Positions 15,274-23,201 of a stretch of 42,679 bases of DNA are shown one piece after another. The notes under the pieces were generated by a model. The model saw only the letters and a list, made by a program, of their open reading frames with translations, did no database searches and was not told the origin of the DNA. The stretch is taken from IMG/VR virus record IMGVR_UViG_3300048588_000379, positions 1-42,679 of that record. The stretch is one strand, 5' to 3'. The stretch's first letter is position 1, and every line of letters starts with the position of its first letter. The position numbers and the translations under genes were made by a program. This DNA is from a virus.

Positions 15274-15925
15274 TTGAGGTACTCCCGCATGGCCATGGCT
15301 TCGGCGAGTTCGACGCGCGTCATCGCCTCGTCAGCGTACACCCTGCGCGGATGGTCGCCGTCCGAATACATCAGGCACAGTTTGCCCCAAAAACCAAGAT
15401 GCTCTGTCATTCGTCCCCTCCATCGCTTGATTTCCTCTCGGTAGAGGACGCGGCTTGGCTCTGGACGGCCTTCGTCATCAAGTCTTGGCGGGTCGTAAGC
15501 AAGTTCGACCAAACGCTCAGCTCTGGCGGTATCACGCCGAACAGCAAAAAAAAATCGTCAAACGCCCGCCTCGCTTCGGCCATGTCGATGTTTTCGAACA
15601 CATCCTCGTCGATGATCTCATAGCCCCCCGCGCCGATCTTGCCTACGGTTGGGAAGTCCACGAACAGCGCCTCGCAGATCGCGCCCCACGCTTTGCGCTT
15701 GCCGTACAGGATGGGTTGAGACACCTCCGTTTCGCCCTCCTTGACTTGGATCAGTTCGCCCTCGATGGCGTACGCCGCGCGGTGGGATTCGCTCAGTCCT
15801 TCGGTCGCGCACATGATCGCGCACAGCGTCCGGATGTTTTTGTTTGTGGTGCGAACCAATGTCCAATCGCCCTCAAGCGGGTGGTAGATCATCGGTGTCA
15901 GCGTGTTCGTTGAGTTCTGAGCCAT
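15270..15925 (-). CDS. Tail assembly chaperone GT-type fusion, made by -1 frameshift, 218 aa
   Basis: The first about 127 codons are shared with the G-type protein (start 15925). At the slippery run GATTTTTTTTTGC (15544-15556 on the minus strand) a -1 shift joins them to the downstream frame, which reads AVRRDTARAERLVELAYDPP and continues to the stop at 15270. The -1 frame is closed by TGA just upstream of the T run and open from there on, exactly as in lambda G/GT. The downstream part would normally be the T domain that contacts the tail tube. The stop shares ATGA with the tape-measure gene. Confidence 0.85.
15407..15925 (-). CDS. Tail assembly chaperone G-type protein, 172 aa
   Basis: Zero-frame product of the chaperone gene: MAQNSTNTLTPMIYHPLEGD ... 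EARRAFDDFFLLFGVIPPEL ... ERKSSDGGDE. Size and position (immediately before the tape-measure gene, after the tail tube and tail completion genes) fit the lambda gpG class, which coats the tape measure during tail assembly. The 106-bp overlap with the downstream -1 frame and the run of nine T inside it are explained by frameshifting. It overlaps the preceding gene by 28 bp. Confidence 0.85.
   Translation of the reverse strand: MAQNSTNTLTPMIYHPLEGDWTLVRTTNKNIRTLCAIMCATEGLSESHRAAYAIEGELIQVKEGETEVSQPILYGKRKAWGAICEALFVDFPTVGKIGAGGYEIIDEDVFENIDMAEARRAFDDFFLLFGVIPPELSVWSNLLTTRQDLMTKAVQSQAASSTERKSSDGGDE
15545..15556 (-). promoter_or_regulatory. Programmed -1 ribosomal frameshift site
   Basis: Minus-strand GAT TTT TTT TTG in the zero frame. 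The heptamer T TTT TTT allows both tRNAs to re-pair after slipping back one base. Downstream sequence is GC-rich and could fold. In the -1 frame a TGA lies a few codons upstream (GTT TGA), so only shifted ribosomes enter it. Homopolymer sequencing error is the alternative, but the length of shared coding and gene position argue for a real site. Confidence 0.8.
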
Positions 15926-16341
15926 GATGGTATTCCTGATAGTCGGTCACGGGTGATGACGCGGATATCCGCCGATGGCGTGAACAGTCCGCGTCGCATG
16001 TTGACAGGGTTCCCCGCAGCGGAGTCCCCTTTGATGGGGTAAGATACGCCCGAATCGATGTCATAAATCGGGTAGAACCGCACGGTTTTTCCGGCGATCA
16101 GAGCGTTTTCAAGATCCACGGGGTCGCCGGTGGACGATGTGCGTTCGGAAAACTCCGCGCGCATGGAGAACCGCAGATACACCCCGCGGATGTATTCCTC
16201 GTTCTGCCCGTTGGCCAAGCGCCAGGAATCTCGGTCTTTTTCAGGCAGGACATCGAGTTGGTCGTTGACGTACACGCGGATCACGTTGTCCCATTCGAAC
16301 GCGACCCTGCCGACATACAATGTGGATAGGAGTTGGCTCAA
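15898..16341 (-). CDS. Tail-region structural protein, 147 aa
   Basis: Starts MSQLLSTLYVGRVAFEWDNV, with further strand-rich segments (IRGVYLRFSMRAEFSERTSS, KTVRFYPIYDIDSGVSYPI). It sits between the tail carbohydrate-binding-like gene (ATGA overlap at 16338-16341) and the chaperone gene (28-bp overlap). Probably a tail or baseplate subunit; no family recognised. Confidence 0.75.
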   Translation of the reverse strand: MSQLLSTLYVGRVAFEWDNVIRVYVNDQLDVLPEKDRDSWRLANGQNEEYIRGVYLRFSMRAEFSERTSSTGDPVDLENALIAGKTVRFYPIYDIDSGVSYPIKGDSAAGNPVNMRRGLFTPSADIRVITRDRLSGIPSWLRTQRTR

Positions 16342-17171
16342 AATACAACCCTCTCTGTGCGGTTTTGGAGCGATAGCATGGGGCGGTGAACGGATACAGT
16401 GACGGCTCCACTGCCCTCGATGTATGTGTAATCGATCGACAGTAGCAACGATCGGCAGGTCGATGCCAGTGTGACATCCAAAAACACTTCTTGGAATGTG
16501 GTTCCGGCAAAAGTCTGCGTATGGGTGGATATGGTCGCGCCCGCACTATCACGTTGGACGATGCGTAGTTGCTTGGTGTGGTTCGCACTGTCTACCTGCG
16601 ATGTGGATATGCCTACAGAAAGCCGGACACCGAGCGACGGAAACGCAATGGGCAAGATGCACGATGCAGTTCCGTTGACACTTTCAGCCAACCCGTACTG
16701 CTGAATCGGGCGCGTATAAGTGCCGATAGTAAAACCCGTCAGTGTCAGAGCGCCAAGTCCAAACGTATTGTACGCCTCCAGCACGTTCGACCCGTACACC
16801 ACGTCGGGCATATACCCCGCCGTGGTCATGGTGATCAGGTACGGCACCGCCCCGTCGTTCGCGCCCGATGCTGGCGATTCGGTCAGCACGATCGCTTCCG
16901 GCACGTTCCACAGCAGGATCATGTCGTGACCTTCGACAGTCGCGCGCACCAAAGTACGGTCGTCAGCCCATTGGCGGATGATATCGAGCGAATCGCCGTC
17001 CATGGTCACGATGTTCAGCGACGGCTGCGCCCCGCCGTAGTGGTTCGACGTTCCGCCCTGCAAGGTGATGATTCCCGGATTGAACGACGTGTCGCGCCCC
17101 AAACGGTTCAATACCACCGACTGTGAATCGGTGTACAGGCAGACGCGACGGAATCCGGATAGTGCCTTCAT
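16338..17171 (-). CDS. Tail-region structural protein with jelly-roll C-terminus, 277 aa
   Basis: The N-terminal half (RRVCLYTDSQSVVLNRLGRD ... HDMILLWNVPEAIVLTES) is mixed alpha/beta. The C-terminal half (LRIVQRDSAGATISTHTQTF ... TFQEVFLDVTLASTCRSLLL ... GAVTVSVHRPML) has the strand pattern of carbohydrate-binding beta-sandwiches. First gene after the tail tube protein and terminator-like hairpin. Probably part of the tail, perhaps exposed on its surface. Confidence 0.75.
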   Translation of the reverse strand: MKALSGFRRVCLYTDSQSVVLNRLGRDTSFNPGIITLQGGTSNHYGGAQPSLNIVTMDGDSLDIIRQWADDRTLVRATVEGHDMILLWNVPEAIVLTESPASGANDGAVPYLITMTTAGYMPDVVYGSNVLEAYNTFGLGALTLTGFTIGTYTRPIQQYGLAESVNGTASCILPIAFPSLGVRLSVGISTSQVDSANHTKQLRIVQRDSAGATISTHTQTFAGTTFQEVFLDVTLASTCRSLLLSIDYTYIEGSGAVTVSVHRPMLSLQNRTERVVF

Positions 17172-17184
17172 GGGATGGGTATGC

Positions 17185-17224
17185 GGTTAAAAAGAAAGGC
17201 GGACAAGGTATGCCCCGGTCCGCC
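17185..17224 (-). terminator. Rho-independent terminator downstream of the tail tube gene
   Basis: Minus-strand stem GGCGGAC (17218-17224) pairing with GTCCGCC (17198-17204), 13-nt loop, followed by TTTCTTTTTAA. It lies between the tail tube gene and the next tail gene, so it probably lowers transcription of downstream genes relative to capsid and tail tube. Confidence 0.75.
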
Positions 17225-17249
17225 CTTGGATGTCTGATGGGTGGTGAGT

Positions 17250-17651
17250 CTAGGACTCGGCCACCAAGTCGTCCGGTCCGTAGCGCTCCATGTGGAAGCT
17301 GAACCCGCGAACACCGTCACGGGCGTTGACACCGCCCATGCGTTGGCACCGCGCGAGGTTGATCGCCTCGGATGTCCGGAACACCGCGCCGTCCTTGAAC
17401 GTGAAGCGCCAGTATTTCTCGGTATCCGCGCGCGCAAGCGTCTTGAGCGCGGAATAGTCGGCCATGTCGAGAACGAACACGTCCGCGACGATCGAGCCAC
17501 CGCCGTAGAGCAGTCCGTCGGTGGTTTCCGTGGTCGTGTCCTCGAACGCGACGGCGGATTCACTCGACAGCTTGCCCGTCACGGTGGTGAACGATCCCGA
17601 AGGCGTGTCTCCGTACGATGCCCGGATGATTCCGGCGTATTTCTTAGCCAT
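17250..17651 (-). CDS. Probable major tail (tube) protein, 133 aa
   Basis: Small beta-rich protein: MAKKYAGIIRASYGDTPSGS ... AVAFEDTTTETTDGLLYGGG ... VADVFVLDMADYSALKTLAR ... EKYWRFTFKDGAVFRTS. Size, composition and place (next gene after the major capsid, followed by a terminator that would keep its expression high) suit a tail tube subunit. No sheath gene accompanies it. A GAGG sequence 7 bp before the ATG could serve as ribosome binding site. Confidence 0.7.
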   Translation of the reverse strand: MAKKYAGIIRASYGDTPSGSFTTVTGKLSSESAVAFEDTTTETTDGLLYGGGSIVADVFVLDMADYSALKTLARADTEKYWRFTFKDGAVFRTSEAINLARCQRMGGVNARDGVRGFSFHMERYGPDDLVAES

Positions 17652-17674
17652 TTGTGTACCTCATTGGGTTAATA

Positions 17675-17693
17675 AGGGGGCGCAAGGCCCCCT
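17675..17693 (-). terminator. Hairpin between capsid and tail tube genes
   Basis: Stem GGGGGC / GCCCCC with a five-base loop in the 49-bp gap between the two most highly expressed structural genes. The 3' side lacks a good T run, so it may stabilise mRNA ends or terminate only weakly. Confidence 0.4.
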
Positions 17694-17700
17694 ATGATGG

Positions 17701-18666
17701 TTAAGTGGTCAACACGTCCGCGATGATGTGTCCGCACAACAGGTCAACGGTTTTCACATCGTAGAACGCGGTGCAACGTGGCACGTATGATTTGATGTCA
17801 CGGTCGTACACCACTTCGGAGCCGAAGAACGGAGCCTCCGGTTCGTCGATGTAGATCGTGTACGCGAGCGAATCGGTGCGCACGGTCGGGTTGTCGTTCA
17901 CGTAGAACAGACCGATGCTCTCGCCGGTCCACAGCTTTGTGAAGTTCTCGGCCTGACCGCTGTTCGCTTGGTCGATCAAATAGCGGGGAACGATGATCTC
18001 CTCGACTTCAAAGTACCGAGCAAGCGTCTCCATGGTCTGAGCGCCGAATGCGGTGAACTTCAATGCGTCGCGGATTTCATTGTCCTGACCCACCAATTTG
18101 TTGTACACAGCCGTCGGAATGAACATACGGTTCGGGTAGAAACCCGTTTTGTCGTACATCGATTCCTTGGCGTTGAGGATGTCCACCTTGATCTGCGCCG
18201 ATGTGGTGTCCCACTTCGCCGTCGGATCGGTGACCTGATTCGCGCCGTACTTGGTCACGAATCCGGCTTTGGTGGACGACCAAAACAAATCGGACACAGT
18301 GCGCTCGTGACGCTCTTGGATGATGCGTTGCGCTTTGGCGACACCATCCTGAAGCAATCCGAGAACACGCGGATCGGACACGGCGCGCTCGAACTCGAAC
18401 GGCACCACGACATCGATCGTGTGGTCGGTGAGTTTGTACTGCTCCATCGTGTACTGCTCGATGGTCACGCGCTTGACCATATCACCGGGAGCACGTTTAG
18501 GGTCCACTTCGTTGGTGCCACGCTTGCGTTTGAACACAGCGTATTCACCGACGGCTCCGGTATCGGAGAGCAACTGAGGCGCAAGACGGGCGCCCACCGG
18601 ACCAAGACCCATCGAACGCTCACGCGCGAAGCGGGTCAACAGGGCATTATGAGGGAATTGTGCCAT
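17701..18666 (-). CDS. Major capsid protein (HK97 fold, gpE-like), 321 aa
   Basis: Forms the icosahedral shell. Recognisable features of the lambda gpE-like family: RKRGTNEVDPKRAPGD (N-arm/E-loop region), DRDIKSYVPRC near the C-terminus, an alpha-rich spine (DGVAKAQRIIQERHERTVSD) and MFIPTAVYNKLVGQDNEIRD in the axial part. Length is normal. It follows the decoration protein by 3 bp, in the canonical order protease/scaffold, decoration, capsid. GGAGG lies 8 bp before the ATG. Confidence 0.9.
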   Translation of the reverse strand: MAQFPHNALLTRFARERSMGLGPVGARLAPQLLSDTGAVGEYAVFKRKRGTNEVDPKRAPGDMVKRVTIEQYTMEQYKLTDHTIDVVVPFEFERAVSDPRVLGLLQDGVAKAQRIIQERHERTVSDLFWSSTKAGFVTKYGANQVTDPTAKWDTTSAQIKVDILNAKESMYDKTGFYPNRMFIPTAVYNKLVGQDNEIRDALKFTAFGAQTMETLARYFEVEEIIVPRYLIDQANSGQAENFTKLWTGESIGLFYVNDNPTVRTDSLAYTIYIDEPEAPFFGSEVVYDRDIKSYVPRCTAFYDVKTVDLLCGHIIADVLTT

Positions 18667-18669
18667 TGA

Positions 18670-19080
18670 TTACGCCTCCGCAGGGATTTCAAGGGTGTTG
18701 ATGTACGCGCCCACATTGTCGCCAGGGGCGGTCGGTGTGGTACGTGCGCGCACTTGGATGGCCGCGCCGGACGATCCGGCAGCCTTGTAGAATTTTCCGG
18801 TCGTTCCTTTGACAGACAGGCCATCACCGGCAGTGATGCCGGACGACACATCCATCTTGACGGGAAACAGACCAAGCTCGACGATGGTGACCGTTTCGCC
18901 TTCGGCGATGGTCGCACCTTCCTCGCTCGATCCGTACACGATGCCGTCCACTTCCTCCCCGTCACCGGACGGATAAGTGGCCACGCCATCGGCGACCTGA
19001 ATGCCGGTACCCGGAATCAAGGTTTCCCCTGCGGTCACCGAATCAGAGATCAGCAGTATTTGACGCACGATGTCAGGCAT
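18670..19080 (-). CDS. Head decoration protein, 136 aa
   Basis: Beta-rich, Gly/Thr-rich protein (SDSVTAGETLIPGTGIQVAD ... VTIVELGLFPVKMDVSSGIT ... GDGLSVKGTTGKFYKAAGSS) of the DUF2190/gpD-like class that binds the expanded capsid and stabilises it. It starts within the last codons of the scaffold frame (8-bp overlap) and is followed by the major capsid gene, as in lambda. Confidence 0.8.
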   Translation of the reverse strand: MPDIVRQILLISDSVTAGETLIPGTGIQVADGVATYPSGDGEEVDGIVYGSSEEGATIAEGETVTIVELGLFPVKMDVSSGITAGDGLSVKGTTGKFYKAAGSSGAAIQVRARTTPTAPGDNVGAYINTLEIPAEA

Positions 19081-19645
19081 TGTCGTTCTCCATTTGTTTG
19101 GCGGCGATCAACGTGGCTTTTCCGAAGTCGAGTTTCTTGCCTTTGGCTTCGGCTTCGGCTACGAGCGCTGTCGCTTTGGTGATGAGTTTTTCTTCATCGG
19201 TCTGCGCCTGTGGGCGGTCGCCTGGAAGTTCTTGGGATTTGCCGACAGCCACACCATGCGCCTTGGCGTAGGTGATCATGTCAGCATACATGTCCGCTTT
19301 GACGGTGGCGTCAGCCTCTGCCAAATAGCGGTTCGCGCGCCGTGTGAGCGCTTCGCCGTGTTCCTTGCCGACTTGCATCTTGGCTTCGGCTTCCACCTTG
19401 GCCACGATGTTCTTGACCTCGAACTCGGCGAGCTTGGTGGCGTTGGCTTGCGCCTCGGCCTTCAGGGTCGTGATCTCGGTTGCGTTTTGTTCCAGTTTGG
19501 CCGTCACTGATTTGGCAAGTTCGGATTTCTCCGACGCAAGCGCTTCAGCTTTGACCGCACGGGTTTCGACTTCCGCGATCTTCGCCAAGATTGCATCCTC
19601 GGATGCCTCGGCGTTCAACCCCAATTTTTGAGCGATAGCTTTCAT
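19073..19645 (-). CDS. Nested scaffold protein (internal in-frame start), 190 aa
   Basis: In-frame ATG at 19645 (MKAIAQKLGLNAEASEDAIL) begins exactly where the coiled-coil scaffold domain starts and is preceded by AGGAG at six bases. Lambda Nu3 is made in the same way from inside gene C. This predicts a free scaffold in excess over the protease fusion. Inferred from layout; it shares all sequence with the longer gene. Confidence 0.55.
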   Translation of the reverse strand: MKAIAQKLGLNAEASEDAILAKIAEVETRAVKAEALASEKSELAKSVTAKLEQNATEITTLKAEAQANATKLAEFEVKNIVAKVEAEAKMQVGKEHGEALTRRANRYLAEADATVKADMYADMITYAKAHGVAVGKSQELPGDRPQAQTDEEKLITKATALVAEAEAKGKKLDFGKATLIAAKQMENDNA

Positions 19646-20277
19646 CGCGTTCTCCTGTTTGGGTTGTGGTTTTGGGGCGGATGCCCCGTGTTTTGCGAGA
19701 AGTCCCGCAAACTGTTCGGCGCTGGCCTGTGCGACCGCGCGCATTTCGGACTCGACGATATCGGTACCCAAGCCGATTTCCACGGCTTGGTACGCGTTCA
19801 TCCATGTTTCTTCATCCATCATCGCCGAAATCTGCTCACGCGTCCGCTTCATGACCGGCTCGTACGCGTTGATCAATAAATTCTCTTGGCCTTCAAGCCA
19901 GTCCGCGTTCTTACGAACCTGGTCGGCGGTGCCGAACATGGACGCGCGCGGATTGTGGATCATGACCTTGGCGTTGGCATCCAAATATCGGCGCTCACCC
20001 ATGGTGAAGATCACCGAGGCCATCGACGCGGCTTCGTAATCGACATAGGTATCAACGGGCAGATTCATGGCGCGAACGGCGTCCATTATCTTGAATCCCT
20101 CGTCCACCACGCCACCGGGCGAATTGATGCGAAGCGCGATGCGTTTGGTCGTCTGTGGCGCGAGCGCAAGGGCTTGCTTTACTGCGCCTATGGTCACTTC
20201 ATAGCCGATTACCCCGTAGATCATGATCTCGGCGGTATCTGGCAGTTTGCCCATGGCTTTGATGTCAGACAGCTTCA
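19073..20277 (-). CDS. ClpP-type (S14) prohead protease fused to scaffold, 400 aa
   Basis: The N-terminal domain (1-180) is a phage head maturation protease of the ClpP/S49-like fold: ALRINSPGGVVDEGF, S85 in YEAASMASVIF, H108 in KVMIHNPRAS and D155 in MMDEETWMNAYQAVEIGLG. After a linker (PKPQPKQEN) the C-terminal 190 residues are an Ala/Glu/Lys coiled coil, the scaffold. This matches the lambda C/Nu3 arrangement. ATG at 20277 is preferred to the TTG ten bases upstream; AGGAGG lies nine bases before it, though within upstream coding. Confidence 0.92.
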
Positions 20278-20789
20278 TTGATGCCAACCTCCTGCAATTC
20301 GTTGAAATCGTAATCGAGTCCCTGTATCTGGAATGTCGCGGCGTACGCGTCGATCTCGTTGGTCTTGAACATGATGCGCGATGCGGTCAGCACCAAGTTG
20401 AACGGCACATCGTTCAGGTAGATGTATACTGGTTCGTCCTTGGCGCGGTCATAGACAAGTGACTGTATGACCGATGCGATGCCGTTTTGCAATTTCGTTG
20501 CCCGCAGTCCGTCGTCGATGGTGATTTCCTGCATCGGGTTGCGCGCGAAATGCACGTCTATGTTCACGTTCGCGTTGAACTCGGTTCCCATCGTGTCACG
20601 CGCTTCGAACGCCGTGTCGGTGATGTTGAACGCGATCAGCGGATATCCGCCACCTACGCCGTTCTGATAAAAGGCGAACAGCTCGTCGGCGGTCGGACGG
20701 ATCGGGAGTGTTTGCAACGCCACGGTTCCGCCGTAGACATCGACCAAGCGTTTGCGGATCTGCCGTAGGATTTCGGTTTCGTACGTCAA
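20265..20789 (-). CDS. Head-tail connector or tail terminator-like protein, 174 aa
   Basis: Alpha/beta protein: MTYETEILRQIRKRLVDVYG ... TADELFAFYQNGVGGGYPLI ... NIDVHFARNPMQEITIDDGL ... RIMFKTNEIDAYAATFQIQG. Position between the DUF1320 adaptor and the protease, and a size near 170, suit a neck or tail terminator protein. It overlaps both neighbours by a few bases. No firm family match. Confidence 0.65.
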   Translation of the reverse strand: MTYETEILRQIRKRLVDVYGGTVALQTLPIRPTADELFAFYQNGVGGGYPLIAFNITDTAFEARDTMGTEFNANVNIDVHFARNPMQEITIDDGLRATKLQNGIASVIQSLVYDRAKDEPVYIYLNDVPFNLVLTASRIMFKTNEIDAYAATFQIQGLDYDFNELQEVGINEAV

Positions 20790-21232
20790 GTCGGCACACC
20801 TCGGTTGAATAGGGCCGCGCCCCGTTTGCCGGTGGCGAAAAACGTGTCACGCGATGTGTCGCGGGTTCCGTCGGCGGAATAAACCGCAAGGCCGATCAGC
20901 CCGCGCGCCACGTCCCGAAGCCACATGATGGCATGGTCATACTGCGCCTGCATCGCGCCGTCAACGAGGTTGCGGCGTTTGAACAGTTCGTACTTGGCGA
21001 TGGTGTACACATGACCGGAAATCACGGCGGGGATACTGCCGTCGGTCGCCTTGACAGGGGTGGAATACCGCCCGTTGAAATACGAATCGACCAGCGATTC
21101 GGCTTCCTTCAGGAACGTCTCGATGTACGATTCGTTGACCACCGAGCCGTTGGAATCGTTGGTCCCCTTCCATTGAAGGACCTGCGGAACCTTGGACTCG
21201 AACCCTGCTACGGTGGTGTAGTATAAATTCAT
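20786..21232 (-). CDS. DUF1320 / Mu gp36-like head-tail adaptor, 148 aa
   Basis: Helical adaptor of the gp36 type: ESYIETFLKEAESLVDSYFN followed by GRYSTPVKA (the family R-Y-x-x-P motif), then the helix YTIAKYELFKRRNLVDG and WLRDVARGLIGL. It would sit under the portal ring. It is the first gene of the leftward head operon, with the candidate late element 43 bp upstream, divergent from the portal gene. Confidence 0.75.
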   Translation of the reverse strand: MNLYYTTVAGFESKVPQVLQWKGTNDSNGSVVNESYIETFLKEAESLVDSYFNGRYSTPVKATDGSIPAVISGHVYTIAKYELFKRRNLVDGAMQAQYDHAIMWLRDVARGLIGLAVYSADGTRDTSRDTFFATGKRGAALFNRGVPT

Positions 21233-21275
21233 GGTGAATGATACGCACGGTTAAGGGTTCGTTTGTAGTTGGTTT

Positions 21276-21289
21276 TTGTACAAAAATTC
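21276..21289 (-). promoter_or_regulatory. Candidate late promoter element 1
   Basis: Minus strand GAATTTTTGTACAA exactly 43 bp upstream of the DUF1320 ATG (21232). The same 14 bp sits at the same distance from the start of the adsorption gene cluster (11338-11351). TTGTACAA is palindromic and could bind a dimeric activator. It lies in the divergent head-gene/portal intergenic region. Confidence 0.45.
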
Positions 21290-21320
21290 AGGGATTCCCG
21301 AAGCATCGCCCGTCGGGGCG

Positions 21321-21328
21321 TATATTTG
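21321..21328 (+). promoter_or_regulatory. Candidate -7 box for the portal operon
   Basis: TATATTTG, a perfect TAnnTTTG match, 21 bp before the portal ATG at 21349. No TTG is found at 17-23 bp upstream, so it would need activation or be weak. Confidence 0.4.
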
Positions 21329-21348
21329 AACCAACCCAACCCACCCAT

Positions 21349-22656
21349 ATGAGCATCAGATCCCGCCAACGCCGAAACAGCGTACGACCCAACAAACCGA
21401 CCGACAGCCTGCTGTCTGAACTCAAGTCCACGCCGTTCCTTGACAGGTTCGAATCCTTCAGCCGTGAAATCACCCCGTCGGAAGTCGATAACATGCTCCG
21501 CGCGGGTGAGTCGGGCATCCTGTCTTTCCTGTACGACTACTTCCTTCGCATGCGCACCACGGACACGCGCATCGCGGGTCTGGTCAACAACCGTCGCATG
21601 GCAGTCGCCCAACAGCCTTGGGATGTGACGGCGGGAGACGCGGAAAACGAACTGTCGGTAGAGATAGCCACCTTCATCCGGTCGAACCTTGAGATGCTTG
21701 ACGTGACCGAACTGCGCCGGATGATGTTCGACGGCATCCTTGACGGCATGAAGTTCTTCACCAACGAGTTTTGGCGCGACGACGAGGGGCGGTTGTACTT
21801 GGAATCCATCACGCCGATATCGCAGTCGCGCTACGGGTTCTATCCGATCATGGGCAAGGACCATAATTGGGGCGAACCGTCCATCAACCTGAACGCGGGT
21901 CTGCCGGTTCCGATATCACAGCTACCCGATTGGCAGGTGACCAAGTGCGTGTATCAGCGCAAGGACGGATATTACGACCTGACCGGAATCATGCGCCCGT
22001 GCGTGCGTTGGTATGTGATCAAATTCTACGCGATCAATTTCTGGATGGAGTTCGCCGAAACGTACGGATTCCCCATCGCCACGCTGTCCATGGCCGAGGA
22101 CAAGTTCGCGACACAACGCGCCGAAATGGAGACGTTCCTTGCCGATGTCGGGCGCAACAAATACGCGCTGTACAAAGAGGGCATGAACTTCGAACTTCAC
22201 GACAGCCAGCGAAGCACCTCGGTAGACACCTTCAAGCAGTTGGTGGACATGGCCAACACCGAAATGGCCATCGCCCTGAACGGGCAGAACCTGACCACCG
22301 AGGTCAAAGGTGGGTCGTTCGCCGCCGCATCGGTCCACCTTGAGACATTCCAGTCCTTGGTCGCCGACGACATCCGGTGGATAGACGGCATCATCAATTC
22401 TCAGATCGTGGACATGCTCGTCGCCTACAACTGGCCGTCGCTTCCGTACGAGCTGTATCCGAAGTTCACGACCATCAGCGAACCGGACATCAATCAATCC
22501 GAAGCGGTTCGCACCTTGCAGATGGCCGTAGCGATACCCGGATTCAGCGTTCCGGTTGACGAGGCTTACAAGATGACCGGAATCCGCAAGCCGGAGGAAG
22601 GCGAGGCCACGTTGTCGCGCTCCACGCTCTTGGATGTCATCGACTCCACGATATGA
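21349..22656 (+). CDS. Mu gp29-like portal protein (DUF935), 435 aa
   Basis: Forms the dodecameric DNA gate of the head. DUF935 features: FLYDYFLRMRTTDTRIAGLV near the N-terminus, RRMAVAQQPWDVTAGDAENE, FFTNEFWRDDEGRLYLESIT, WMEFAETYGFPIATLSMAED and ALNGQNLTTEVKGGSFAAAS followed by HLETFQSLVADDIRWIDGII. ATG at 21349 is chosen because the upstream frame runs through promoter-like sequence. It is on the plus strand, opposite to terminase and capsid genes, which is unusual. Confidence 0.92.
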   Translation: MSIRSRQRRNSVRPNKPTDSLLSELKSTPFLDRFESFSREITPSEVDNMLRAGESGILSFLYDYFLRMRTTDTRIAGLVNNRRMAVAQQPWDVTAGDAENELSVEIATFIRSNLEMLDVTELRRMMFDGILDGMKFFTNEFWRDDEGRLYLESITPISQSRYGFYPIMGKDHNWGEPSINLNAGLPVPISQLPDWQVTKCVYQRKDGYYDLTGIMRPCVRWYVIKFYAINFWMEFAETYGFPIATLSMAEDKFATQRAEMETFLADVGRNKYALYKEGMNFELHDSQRSTSVDTFKQLVDMANTEMAIALNGQNLTTEVKGGSFAAASVHLETFQSLVADDIRWIDGIINSQIVDMLVAYNWPSLPYELYPKFTTISEPDINQSEAVRTLQMAVAIPGFSVPVDEAYKMTGIRKPEEGEATLSRSTLLDVIDSTI

Positions 22657-23201
22657 CCCCTAAGGAGTTCGAAATCGCCATCCGTGAATCCATAACGCCC
22701 GCAAAGACGCGGATACTGGTCAACCGAGCCGGAGCGCAGGGCATAGCGATCATCGACACGCGGACACGCAGGGGTGAGTTCACGGGCGGGTCGTTGAAGT
22801 CAACCGGATATTCCACGAAGGCGATGATCCTGACGGGTTCGCGCGGGTTCCGGTACGAGTCCGGTTCCGCGTCGCTTTTGTCCAACAGCCTGTCGAAATC
22901 GGACTACATATGGCGAGTCATCAACGGGCGCACGGTTCCGTTGCTCATCGGCGGATACAAGAAATACCGCGAAATCACCGGACGGCGCACCGACCGCGTG
23001 GATTTGACGTTCACGGGCGACATGCTGCGCTCATTGCGGTACGAAGTCGGCCATAACGCCGCGGTCATCCGACCCGGACCCGATCAGATGGCGAAAGCCG
23101 CGGGAACCGATGCCAAGCGCGAATGGATGAACCTGACCAACGACGAGCAGGACGCTATCGCCCGCGCCTTGGAACAAGCGCTGTCTGAGCTATCAGGTTG
23201 A
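22653..23201 (+). CDS. Mu gpG-like virion morphogenesis / tail completion protein, 182 aa
   Basis: Resembles the phage virion morphogenesis family: N-terminal helix (MTPKEFEIAIRESITPAKTR), SGSASLLSNSLSKSDYIWRV, LIGGYKKYREITGRRTDRVD, LTFTGDMLRSLRYEVGHNAA. Probably joins head and tail. It starts in an ATGA overlap with the portal gene, and its 3' end overlaps the convergent glycosyltransferase gene by 47 bp. Confidence 0.7.
   Translation: MTPKEFEIAIRESITPAKTRILVNRAGAQGIAIIDTRTRRGEFTGGSLKSTGYSTKAMILTGSRGFRYESGSASLLSNSLSKSDYIWRVINGRTVPLLIGGYKKYREITGRRTDRVDLTFTGDMLRSLRYEVGHNAAVIRPGPDQMAKAAGTDAKREWMNLTNDEQDAIARALEQALSELSG

Noticed and set aside
15407-15512. Sequencing frameshift error in the chaperone gene
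   Set aside because: Considered because of the homopolymer, but the gene order, the slippery heptamer and the upstream TGA in the -1 frame fit programmed frameshifting better. Raw reads would settle it.
18077-18669. Long open frames antisense or out of frame within the major capsid gene
   Set aside because: Typical GC-rich shadows of a strongly coding gene.
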